Assembly (NCBI GenBank): GCA_030836935.1
Contig: JAUPMA010000066.1
Span: 1 to 5,417 of the forward strand
Direction of reading: 5' to 3'
DNA: 5,417 bases
DNA from: Pseudomonadota bacterium
GTDB lineage: Bacteria; Pseudomonadota; Gammaproteobacteria; SZUA-229
The position numbers and the translations under genes were made by a program. The notes under the pieces were generated by a model. That model was not told the DNA's origin. It did no database searches and saw only the letters and a list, made by a program, of their open reading frames with translations. Positions within the stretch are counted from its first letter, which is position 1. Each line of letters starts with the position of its first letter. Below are positions 1 to 5,417 of this stretch, in pieces.

Positions 1-352
1 ACTGGTATGTATTGATGAACACAAATTGCTGAAAGACATCGAACGTGTTTTGAAACGCGACGTAAAAAAAGTCGTGATTCCGGGATACGAACCGAATCCT
101 GCCATCCGGGCAGAACCGATCCAGAATGGTCGTTCAAAAATGTCGCCTGCTGCGCATCGCTCTTCACAAAATGGTCAGCAATCACGCAGTAACGGCAACT
201 CATCACGTGGCAACAGCCATGCACCTCGCGGTAACAGCAATGCACCGCGTGGCAACAGCAGCACATCACGTGGCGCACCGAGTCACGGTGGTGGTAGCCA
301 GGGCAGACCGGCACAAAATAATCGCCGCCGCCAATCTTCACGTGCCGCCTGA
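1..352 (+). CDS. rhlE: ATP-dependent RNA helicase RhlE, C-terminal end (partial, 5' truncated by window)
   Basis: This is the end of a DEAD-box RNA helicase, a family that unwinds or remodels RNA duplexes in ribosome assembly and mRNA turnover in the cytoplasm. The reading frame is open from the first full codon at position 2 and stops with TGA at 350-352; no true start lies in the window. The visible protein begins [10 protein letters not shown] and continues through [10 protein letters not shown] and AEPIQNGR, which I recognise as the conserved segment ending the second RecA-like domain of RhlE. All catalytic DEAD and SAT motifs lie upstream and are not visible. The rest is a low-complexity basic tail rich in Arg, Gly, Asn and Ser, with four seven-residue units starting RG, ending in an [13 protein letters not shown] basic terminus. 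Such tails in this family usually bind RNA non-specifically. Two terminators follow. The RhlE assignment over other DEAD-box paralogues rests on the [14 protein letters not shown] stretch. Confidence 0.88.
   Translation, partial: LVCIDEHKLLKDIERVLKRDVKKVVIPGYEPNPAIRAEPIQNGRSKMSPAAHRSSQNGQQSRSNGNSSRGNSHAPRGNSNAPRGNSSTSRGAPSHGGGSQGRPAQNNRRRQSSRAA
206..289 (+). repeat. Four degenerate 21-bp tandem units encoding a seven-residue RGNS-type repeat
   Basis: Four in-frame units begin with Arg-Gly codons at 206, 227, 248 and 269. They encode [21 protein letters not shown] and RGAPSHG. The first three share the GGY AAC AGC core at the DNA level; the fourth has diverged. The spacing is a multiple of three, so unit gain or loss would keep the helicase frame. 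The likely role is a flexible, positively charged RNA-binding tail. Confidence 0.8.
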
Positions 353-386
353 TAATTCAGTTTCAACTTTTCGTTGTTCACTCCGG

Positions 387-410
387 CCCCGCATTGCGGG
401 GTCTTTTTTT
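387..410 (+). terminator. Rho-independent terminator downstream of rhlE
   Basis: A perfect 6-bp GC-rich stem (387-392 CCCCGC with 396-401 GCGGGG) has a three-base ATT loop and is followed by TC and seven T residues (404-410). It lies 35 bases after the rhlE stop codon. This is a classic intrinsic terminator for the plus strand; the opposite strand lacks a matching U-tract. Confidence 0.9.
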
Positions 411-455
411 GTTCGCGGAAAACCGTGCGCGAATTTATTCCTGAATCAAAACCAC

Positions 456-485
456 AAAAAAGCCTCCATGAACGGAGGCTTTTTT
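456..485. terminator. Bidirectional rho-independent terminator between convergent rhlE and gpmI
   Basis: A perfect 7-bp stem (461-467 AGCCTCC with 474-480 GGAGGCT) encloses a six-base loop. It is flanked by five A residues on the left (456-460) and five T residues on the right (481-485), so both strands give a hairpin followed by a U-tract. On the minus strand it lies about 20 bases past the gpmI stop codon; on the plus strand it backs up the first rhlE terminator. Confidence 0.92.
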
Positions 486-505
486 ATTTTTTCGAGCAAT
501 CTGCT

Positions 506-2056
506 TCAGTTTGTCTTGTGATAAGCCTCGAGCAAAATACTCTTGCCCTGCATGTCCGGTGGTTGCTGCAAACCCATCAGCTGTAACAATGTAGGCGCAA
601 CCGAACTCAAACCAGCACCGGTTGCCAGCCGCCAGTGCTGTTCATCAATAATCAAACAGGGCACCGGATAAATCGTATGTTGCGTATGCGGCTCGCCGGT
701 TACCGGATCAACCATTTCATCGCAATTACCGTGGTCGGCTGTCAGCAATACGGAATAACCTTCCTCAACCGCCGTATCGAGTACGCGGCCCACTTCATGA
801 TCCATGGCTTCGACGGCGGCGATCACCGCATCGCGCACCGCCGTGTGACCAACCATATCGCCATTGGCAAAATTCACCACAATAAAACCGTACTCGTGTG
901 AACGCAGTGCATTGATCACGGTATCGGCCACTTCCGGCGCGCTCATTTCCGGTTTCAGGTCGTAGGTCGGCACATTGGGCGAAGGAATGACGACACGTTC
1001 CTCGCCCGCCCATTTTTCCTCGCGGCCACCATTGAAGAAAAAAGTGACGTGCGCATATTTTTCGGTTTCGGCACAGTGAAACTGCTTGAAGCCGGCGCGG
1101 CTGACAACGGATGCGAGTGTGGTGCCCGGACGTTCTGGTGCAAACGCGATCGGCAATAAAAATTGCGGATCGTATTCGGTTAGACAGGTAACGGTTACCG
1201 GGTAGTAATCGCCGGTATCAAAACCGGAAAAATTCTGCTGGCTGAGTGCCGCCGCCAGTTGTCGCGGACGGTCATTGCGGAAATTGAAGAAGACTACATT
1301 ATCGCCACGCTGCACCGGCTCGGCGCCGGGCAGTATGCAGGGCCGGATGAATTCATCCGTCTGGTTTCTGGCATAGGCCGCCTCAATGGCATAGCGCGCC
1401 GTATCGTGATGTTCGCCTTCCAGCTGCACCATGCCTTTCCAGGCCACTTCGGTGCGTTCCCAACGGTTATCGCGATCCATGGCGTAATAGCGGCCGCAAA
1501 TGGTGGCAATGGCACCATCGGCTTCTTCCAGCGCCTTTTCGAGTTTTGATAAATAACCAATGGCGGCCATCGGCGGCGTGTCGCGGCCATCGGTAATCAT
1601 GTGCACCAGAGGTCTGATTTTTTTCTCGGCACACAGATGAATCAGCGCCAGCAAATGATTGATGTGGCTGTGCACGCCACCATCGGACACCAGACCCACC
1701 AAGTGCAATGGCCGCTGATGGGCCGCCGATTCATTGATGGCCGCCGCAATGGCAGCATTGGTGGCAAATTCACCGGATTCGATGGCGTCGTCAATGCGCA
1801 CCAGGTCCTGTTTCAGGATGGTGCCACAACCCAGCGTGAGATGCCCCACTTCGGAGTTACCCATCTGCCCCACCGGCAGGCCAACCGCCTTGCCGCAGGC
1901 ATCAAGGGTGATGTGGGCATTTTTTGCAAAGTATTCGTCCAGCCGGGGGGTACGCGCTTCAGCTACGGCATTGTTGATGCGACTGGGGTTAACACCGAAT
2001 CCGTCCAGAATAATAAGGAGTGCGGGGCGACGCGGAACGCTGCGCTTTTTAACCAT
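506..2056 (-). CDS. gpmI: 2,3-bisphosphoglycerate-independent phosphoglycerate mutase (GpmI)
   Basis: This cytoplasmic enzyme interconverts 3- and 2-phosphoglycerate in glycolysis and gluconeogenesis through a phosphoserine intermediate and two metal ions, usually manganese. The 516-residue product matches the usual family length of about 510-515. Visible motifs in order are: ILDGFG with metal ligand Asp18; GNSEVGH with catalytic Ser68; VSDGGVHSH with His129; TDGRD (Asp156, Arg158); the insertion domain including CGRYYAMDRD; FNFRNDRPRQ; NGDMVGH (Asp400, His404); TADHGN (Asp441, His442); and HTQHT (His460). These match the two metal sites known in the Geobacillus enzyme. The frame is open upstream to an ATG at 2236, but those 60 extra residues do not resemble the family. 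I chose the ATG at 2056-2054 because MVKKRSVPRRPALLIILDGFG is the normal N-terminus and an AGG lies seven bases before it. The gene is convergent with rhlE and divergent from bioB. No key residue is missing. Confidence 0.97.
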   Translation of the reverse strand: MVKKRSVPRRPALLIILDGFGVNPSRINNAVAEARTPRLDEYFAKNAHITLDACGKAVGLPVGQMGNSEVGHLTLGCGTILKQDLVRIDDAIESGEFATNAAIAAAINESAAHQRPLHLVGLVSDGGVHSHINHLLALIHLCAEKKIRPLVHMITDGRDTPPMAAIGYLSKLEKALEEADGAIATICGRYYAMDRDNRWERTEVAWKGMVQLEGEHHDTARYAIEAAYARNQTDEFIRPCILPGAEPVQRGDNVVFFNFRNDRPRQLAAALSQQNFSGFDTGDYYPVTVTCLTEYDPQFLLPIAFAPERPGTTLASVVSRAGFKQFHCAETEKYAHVTFFFNGGREEKWAGEERVVIPSPNVPTYDLKPEMSAPEVADTVINALRSHEYGFIVVNFANGDMVGHTAVRDAVIAAVEAMDHEVGRVLDTAVEEGYSVLLTADHGNCDEMVDPVTGEPHTQHTIYPVPCLIIDEQHWRLATGAGLSSVAPTLLQLMGLQQPPDMQGKSILLEAYHKTN

Positions 2057-2247
2057 GATGTTGCCTGAATTGACCGTGTTTTCTCTTGAGTTTGCGCGCG
2101 GCATTTTACACCAGACCCGACAGCAAAAGGGGAGGCGTATTGCAGAAAATAAGTATGTATTAACCTGGCAACACCCGATTGTGTTTTGGCCTGCATCCCG
2201 GAAAGCCGGTATCATTGCCCCCTCGATAACCGGCACGCGATACAGCT
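2057..2247. promoter_or_regulatory. Divergent intergenic region between gpmI and bioB (promoters expected, not resolved)
   Basis: These 191 bases separate two divergently read genes, so both promoters should lie here by layout. I could not find a pair of well-spaced -35 and -10 boxes for either strand. AT-rich candidates for a -10 are TATTAA at 2158-2163 (plus strand) and TAAAAT on the minus strand near 2103-2108, both without a good -35. I looked for a BirA-type biotin operator (two TTGTAAACC-like halves facing each other) and saw none. A stem-loop lies at the bioB end (2205-2234). Calling this regulatory is an inference from gene orientation. Confidence 0.5.
2205..2234 (+). other. Imperfect stem-loop just upstream of bioB
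   Basis: GCCGGTATC (2205-2213) pairs with GATAACCGGC (2225-2234), with one bulged base and an 11-base C-rich loop. The structure ends 13 bases before the bioB ATG and has no U-tract after it, so it is not a terminator. It could be a leader hairpin in the bioB mRNA, a protein-binding operator, or chance. The sequence pairing is seen directly; any role is inference. Confidence 0.4.
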
Positions 2248-3252
2248 ATGACCCAACCCATTACCCAGACTCCAACCCGCCACGACTGGACACTTGACGA
2301 AATCAACGCCTTGTTCGCCCTGCCGTTCAATGACCTGCTGTTTCAGGCGCACAGTCTTCACCGCCAGCACCACAATCCCAATGAAGTGCAAATCAGTTCC
2401 CTGCTGAGCATCAAAACTGGCGCCTGCCCGGAAGACTGCGGTTATTGCTCGCAGAGCGCGCATCACCATACCCGGATCGAAAAGGAACGGCTGCTGCCGC
2501 TGGACGAGGTGCTGGCTACCGCCCGCGCCGCCAGGGAAAAAGGTGTCAGCCGGTTTTGCATGGGCGCCGCCTGGCGCAATCCCACGGATACCAATCTGGA
2601 AAAAGTCATGGAAATGGTGCGCGGCGTAAAAGCCCTGGGCATGGAAACCTGTGTAACGCTCGGCATGCTCACCAAAGACCAGAGTGTGAAACTCAAACAG
2701 GCCGGACTGGATTATTACAACCACAACCTCGACACCTCACCAGAGTTTTATGGCAATGTGATTACCACGCGCACTTTTCAGGATCGCCTCGATACTTTGA
2801 ATTACGTGCGCGATTGCGGCATTCAGGTATGCAGCGGCGGCATTCTCGGCATGGGCGAAACACCGCGTGACCGCAGCTCGCTGCTGCAACAGCTGGCCAA
2901 CCTGCCCAAACACCCGGAAAGCGTGCCGATCAACATGCTGGTACGCATTGAAGGCACGCCGTTGCAGAATTCTGCCGGCCTCGACAATTTCGATTTCATT
3001 CGCAGCATTGCAGTCACCCGAATTTTGATGCCGCAATCGCAAGTGCGCTTATCCGCCGGCCGTCATGAAATGAATGATGAAATGCAGGCGCTGTGTTTCT
3101 TTGCCGGCGCCAACTCAATTTTTTACGGCGACAAATTGCTCACTACCGGAAATTGCGAAACCGATCATGATCACGCACTGTTTGCGCGATTGGGGATTTC
3201 GCCAGCGGCACATGAACATACGGATTTTCATGCCCGCGCCTGTTCGGGTTAA
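2248..3252 (+). CDS. bioB: Biotin synthase (BioB)
   Basis: BioB is a radical SAM enzyme that inserts sulfur into dethiobiotin to form biotin, the last step of the pathway, acting as a cytoplasmic homodimer. The 334-residue protein has the [10 protein letters not shown] motif with Cys60, Cys64 and Cys67 for the SAM-binding [4Fe-4S] cluster. It also has the ligands of the sacrificial [2Fe-2S] cluster: Cys104, Cys135, Cys195 and Arg267. All are offset by exactly seven from the E. coli numbering (53, 57, 60, 97, 128, 188, 260). Other family stretches include [20 protein letters not shown] and [11 protein letters not shown], and the [14 protein letters not shown] segment near the C-terminus. The ATG at 2248 is the only plausible start: an in-frame TAA lies at 2227-2229 with no other start codon between. 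No clear Shine-Dalgarno sequence precedes it. bioF follows on the same strand after 121 bases containing a large palindrome. Confidence 0.98.
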   Translation: MTQPITQTPTRHDWTLDEINALFALPFNDLLFQAHSLHRQHHNPNEVQISSLLSIKTGACPEDCGYCSQSAHHHTRIEKERLLPLDEVLATARAAREKGVSRFCMGAAWRNPTDTNLEKVMEMVRGVKALGMETCVTLGMLTKDQSVKLKQAGLDYYNHNLDTSPEFYGNVITTRTFQDRLDTLNYVRDCGIQVCSGGILGMGETPRDRSSLLQQLANLPKHPESVPINMLVRIEGTPLQNSAGLDNFDFIRSIAVTRILMPQSQVRLSAGRHEMNDEMQALCFFAGANSIFYGDKLLTTGNCETDHDHALFARLGISPAAHEHTDFHARACSG

Positions 3253-3267
3253 TGCAAAAACCATATC

Positions 3268-3339
3268 CACCACAGAGGGCACAGAGCGCACAGAGGTTTT
3301 CCTGTTTTTATCTCTGTGCCCTCCGTGTCCTCTGTGGTG
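3268..3339. repeat. Large palindromic element with 9-bp periodic arms in the bioB-bioF gap
   Basis: Two 28-bp arms (3268-3295 and 3312-3339) are inverted copies matching at 25 of 28 positions, around a T-rich 16-base loop (3296-3311). The mismatches pair 3279/3328 (a G-T wobble), 3283/3324 and 3287/3320. Each arm is made of CACAGAG-type units with period nine; on the left they start at 3271, 3280 and 3289. Read as protein, the units give TEGTERTE-like peptides, a pattern I recall from many spurious short ORFs in unrelated bacteria, suggesting a widespread intergenic repeat family. That recollection is not verified here. A run of five T follows three A residues past the right arm (3343-3347), so the RNA hairpin could weaken transcription into bioF, but it is not a textbook terminator. 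No transposase is present. Confidence 0.88.
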
Positions 3340-3373
3340 AAATTTTTACTGCTTTTCACAGCCACACTTTTCC

Positions 3374-4522
3374 ATGAAAAATTTGCACGCACTGCTGCAA
3401 CAGCGTCGCACTGAAGGTTTATACCGCAGCCGGCGCACGGTCGAATCGCCACAGGGCGCAGAAATTGTTGTTGATGGAAAAACACTGCTGAATTTTTGCA
3501 GCAATGATTATCTCGGTCTCGCCAATCATCCCGATATCAAAAAAGCCTTTATCGCCGGCGCCGAAAAATACGGCACCGGCAGCGGTGCGGCACATTTGAT
3601 TTGCGGGCATTCCACCGCGCATCATGCACTGGAAGAAGAACTCGCGGAATTTTCCGGTTATCCGCGCGCCTTGTTGTTTTCTACCGGCTACATGGCCAAT
3701 CTGGGTGTGGCTCAGGCGTTATGCGGTCGTGGTGACCGGGTATTTGAAGATCGCTTGAATCACGCTTCTTTATTGGATGCAGCCTTGCTGAGTGGCGCGC
3801 GCTTGCAGCGTTATCAGCACAATAATCCTGATGATTTGCAGCACAAATTAAGTGAAGCCGGCACGGGAGAAAAGCTGGTGATGACCGATGCCGTATTCAG
3901 CATGGATGGCGACATCGCGCCACTGCCGCAACTGGCAACAATCTGCCAGGCAGCGGATGCCTGGCTGATGATGGATGACGCCCATGGCATTGGTGTGCTT
4001 GGCAAGCATGGTTGCGGCAGTGCGCAGCATTTTGGACTCGGTTCCACCGATGTGCCTGTTTACATGGCAACTCTTGGCAAGGCATTGGGTACGGCAGGCG
4101 CATTCGTCGCCGGCAGCGATGACTTGATCGAATACCTCATTCAAAGTGCACGCACCTATGTGTACACCACCGCCATGCCGCCGGCACTGGCTGAAGCTGC
4201 GCGCGCCAGCTTGCGCATTGCGTGTGCAGCCGATGACCGACGCGAACATTTACAACAGCTTATCCGGCAATTCCGCGCGGGCGCACAACAACTGGGGCTG
4301 CAATTGATGGATTCAGCCACGGCCATTCAGCCGATCCTGGCGGGCGAAACTGCTGCGGCCACGCGCTGGAGTCAGCGCTTGCTCGAACAGGGCATACTGG
4401 TCAGCGCCATTCGCCCGCCCACCGTGCCCGCAGGCACGGCAAGATTGCGGATTACTTTTTCCGCCAACCACACCCGCGAACAGGTTAATCGTCTGCTGGA
4501 TGCCTTAAATCAATTAACTTGA
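3374..4522 (+). CDS. bioF: 8-amino-7-oxononanoate synthase (BioF)
   Basis: BioF is a cytoplasmic PLP-dependent alpha-oxoamine synthase that condenses a pimeloyl thioester with L-alanine to give 8-amino-7-oxononanoate, the first step in building the biotin rings. The 382 residues match the usual length of about 385. Motifs in order are: [11 protein letters not shown] (40-50); [14 protein letters not shown] (67-80); STGYMANLG (103-111); LNHASLLD with His130 that stacks on PLP; VFSMDGD with Ser176; [10 protein letters not shown] with Asp202 and His204; and [10 protein letters not shown] with the PLP-binding Lys236, the same number as in E. coli. YTTAMPP and a C-terminal [11 protein letters not shown] segment complete the fold. 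The ATG at 3374 is the first start after an in-frame TGA at 3338-3340; no Shine-Dalgarno is evident. Related enzymes such as 2-amino-3-ketobutyrate ligase (Kbl) share the fold, but the bioB neighbour and the motif details favour BioF. A hairpin spans its stop codon. Confidence 0.97.
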   Translation: MKNLHALLQQRRTEGLYRSRRTVESPQGAEIVVDGKTLLNFCSNDYLGLANHPDIKKAFIAGAEKYGTGSGAAHLICGHSTAHHALEEELAEFSGYPRALLFSTGYMANLGVAQALCGRGDRVFEDRLNHASLLDAALLSGARLQRYQHNNPDDLQHKLSEAGTGEKLVMTDAVFSMDGDIAPLPQLATICQAADAWLMMDDAHGIGVLGKHGCGSAQHFGLGSTDVPVYMATLGKALGTAGAFVAGSDDLIEYLIQSARTYVYTTAMPPALAEAARASLRIACAADDRREHLQQLIRQFRAGAQQLGLQLMDSATAIQPILAGETAAATRWSQRLLEQGILVSAIRPPTVPAGTARLRITFSANHTREQVNRLLDALNQLT

Positions 4523-4531
4523 TTTAAGGCA
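4501..4531 (+). other. Perfect 13-bp hairpin spanning the bioF stop codon
   Basis: The arms 4501-4513 and 4519-4531 are perfect inverted copies (left arm TGCCTTAAATCAA) around a five-base loop, TTAAC. The TGA stop codon at 4520-4522 sits within the right arm, so the last bioF codons form half of the stem. No U-tract follows, so it is not a standard terminator. It may stabilise the mRNA end, pause ribosomes or polymerase, or mark where an intergenic repeat has entered the coding end. The pairing is seen; the role is inference. Confidence 0.75.
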
Positions 4532-4533
4532 GT

Positions 4534-4603
4534 GCAAAGCACAAGGCTTAAAGTTTAAAGTAACAACTATGCATTCCTTTGCACCTTAACCTTTAAACTT
4601 TAA
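4534..4603. repeat. Seventy-base inverted element made of heptamer repeats in the bioF-hemN gap
   Basis: The left half holds four consecutive 7-mers from 4534 to 4561: GCAAAGC, ACAAGGC, TTAAAGT, TTAAAGT. The right half, read on the minus strand from 4603 down to 4576, holds TTAAAGT, TTAAAGG, TTAAGGT, GCAAAGG. A 14-base spacer (4562-4575) with the palindrome ATGCAT lies between. The strongest pairing is a perfect 13-bp inverted repeat, 4548-4560 with 4591-4603, ending ten bases before the hemN ATG. A second perfect 8-bp pair (4532-4539 with 4577-4584) interleaves with it. The element fills almost all of this gap, so any hemN promoter must lie in or beside it. Confidence 0.75.
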
Positions 4604-4613
4604 TACTATATTT

Positions 4614-5417
4614 ATGACCAACATTACTTTCGACCTCGACCTGATCAAACGCTACGACAAATCAGGCCCGCGTTATACCTCGTATCCCACGGCGGTGCAG
4701 TTCACCGAAAACTACACGCTGGCCGATTATCGCCGCAACGCCGAGCTATCCAATGCTTCCGGTCGTGGTTTGTCACTGTATTTTCATTTACCGTTTTGCG
4801 ACACTATTTGTTATTACTGTGCCTGCAATAAAGTCATCACCAAAGATCGCACCAAGGCCGATCCCTACCTGCATCGCTTGCACAAAGAAATTGCCATGCA
4901 GGCTGCGCTGTTTGATCATTCGCGCAAGGTGAATCAATTGCACTGGGGCGGCGGCACGCCCACATTCATCAGCCATGAACAAATGCGCGAGCTGATGCGC
5001 GTCACGCGCCAGCATTTCAATTTGCACGATGACGACAGCGGCGAATATTCCATCGAAATTGATCCGCGCGAAGTCACACGCGACAGCATCATGATGCTGC
5101 GTGATATCGGCTTTAATCGCATGAGTCTTGGCGTGCAGGATTTCAATCCCGCCGTGCAGCAGGCCGTCAACCGCATTCAAAGTGAACAGCAAACACTCGA
5201 TGCGTTGCGATCGGCACGCGACGCCGGTTTCAAATCCATCAGCGTGGATCTGATATACGGTCTGCCGTTGCAAACAGAAAAAAGCTTTGCGCAAACGCTC
5301 GACAGAATTATTGAAATAAATCCGGATAGATTGTCGATATTCAATTACGCCCATTTGCCGGAACGTTTCAAACCGCAACGCCGCATCAACGAAGCGGATT
5401 TACCGTCAGCCGCCAGC
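4614..5417 (+). CDS. hemN: Oxygen-independent coproporphyrinogen III dehydrogenase HemN (partial, 3' cut by window)
   Basis: HemN is a radical SAM enzyme that oxidatively decarboxylates coproporphyrinogen III to protoporphyrinogen IX without oxygen, in cytoplasmic haem synthesis. The first 268 codons are present, about 59% of the roughly 457 residues of E. coli HemN, and the frame is open to the window end. The N-terminal RYDKSGPRYTSYPTAVQF is typical of true HemN. The CDTICYYCAC motif gives Cys62, Cys66, Cys69 and Cys71, the same positions as in E. coli, preceded by the SAM-contacting Tyr56. WGGGTPTF (111-118), IEIDPRE (147-153), NRMSLGVQDF (168-177) and DLIYGLPLQT (212-221) follow. The fourth cysteine (CxC) and the N-terminus distinguish it from HemW-like proteins. 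The ATG at 4614 is the first start after an in-frame TAA at 4587-4589; no Shine-Dalgarno is visible. It lies 91 bases after bioF on the same strand and may be co-transcribed or start from the repeat-filled gap. Confidence 0.96.
   Translation, partial: MTNITFDLDLIKRYDKSGPRYTSYPTAVQFTENYTLADYRRNAELSNASGRGLSLYFHLPFCDTICYYCACNKVITKDRTKADPYLHRLHKEIAMQAALFDHSRKVNQLHWGGGTPTFISHEQMRELMRVTRQHFNLHDDDSGEYSIEIDPREVTRDSIMMLRDIGFNRMSLGVQDFNPAVQQAVNRIQSEQQTLDALRSARDAGFKSISVDLIYGLPLQTEKSFAQTLDRIIEINPDRLSIFNYAHLPERFKPQRRINEADLPSAAS

Noticed and set aside
126..521. A 131-codon open frame overlapping the rhlE tail and both terminators
   Set aside because: It is out of frame with the clear RhlE protein, has a His/Ala/Val-biased product from the tandem repeat, and runs through two transcription terminators.
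2170..2185. AACAC / GTGTT short inverted repeat in the gpmI-bioB gap
   Set aside because: Only five paired bases with a six-base loop, which is expected by chance in 190 bases.
2057..2236. Possible 60-residue N-terminal extension of GpmI from an ATG at 2236
   Set aside because: The extension does not resemble the family, would cover the whole divergent promoter region, and the ATG at 2056 gives the normal N-terminus, normal length and an AGG upstream.
1259..2297. Long plus-strand open frames opposite gpmI
   Set aside because: They are antisense shadows of a fully conserved enzyme and show no recognisable protein features.
3074..3485. Short open frames on both strands across the bioB-bioF palindrome, giving TTEGTE and LCALCPLW-like peptides
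   Set aside because: They are produced by the 9-bp periodic repeat and overlap bioB or bioF; they look like the usual spurious ORFs of such repeats.
4509..4525. ATCAA-TTAAC-TTGAT near the bioF end, considered as an FNR/Anr box for hemN
   Set aside because: The half-sites face the wrong way: an FNR box reads TTGAT-N4-ATCAA. No correctly oriented copy is seen before hemN.
4579..4609. TTGCAC (4579-4584) and TACTAT (4604-4609) as a hemN promoter
   Set aside because: The 19-base spacing is long and the predicted transcript start would fall at about the hemN ATG. Not strong enough to list as a promoter.
4788..5378. A 196-codon minus-strand open frame opposite hemN
   Set aside because: The plus strand encodes HemN with all cluster cysteines in place; the opposite frame is a codon-bias shadow.

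Overview
The window reads as ordinary chromosomal DNA of a gammaproteobacterium with a moderate, roughly even base composition. This rests on the protein sequences: a RhlE-type DEAD-box helicase tail, a GpmI phosphoglycerate mutase, BioB and BioF whose key residues match Escherichia coli numbering closely, and a HemN whose iron-sulfur cysteines fall at the same positions as in E. coli. Genus cannot be fixed from the sequence; a Cellvibrio- or Pseudomonas-like lineage is a guess. No phage, plasmid, transposase, CRISPR, tRNA or rRNA is seen.

Layout. Positions 1-352 (+) hold the 3' end of rhlE with a repetitive Arg/Gly/Asn/Ser tail. It converges on gpmI (506-2056, -). The gap between them carries two hairpin terminators, at 387-410 (for rhlE) and 456-485 (bidirectional, serving both genes). 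From the divergent intergenic region 2057-2247, gpmI is read leftward and bioB (2248-3252, +) rightward. bioB is followed by bioF (3374-4522, +) and then the 5' part of hemN (4614 to window end, +).

Function. BioF makes 8-amino-7-oxononanoate early in biotin synthesis, and BioB performs the last step, sulfur insertion into dethiobiotin. The genes for the steps between (bioA, bioD) and for pimeloyl precursor supply (bioC, bioH) are not here. hemN, an anaerobic haem biosynthesis gene, takes the place where bioH/bioC often follow. BioB and HemN are both radical SAM [4Fe-4S] enzymes. GpmI is the cofactor-independent, metal-dependent glycolytic mutase.

The unusual material is between genes. Both gaps flanking bioF contain inverted-repeat elements whose arms are built from short tandem units: period 9 in the bioB-bioF gap (3268-3339) and period 7 in the bioF-hemN gap (4534-4603). 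A separate perfect 13-bp hairpin spans the bioF stop codon (4501-4531). These could be dispersed repeats, RNA regulators, or both. I found no convincing new multi-gene system.
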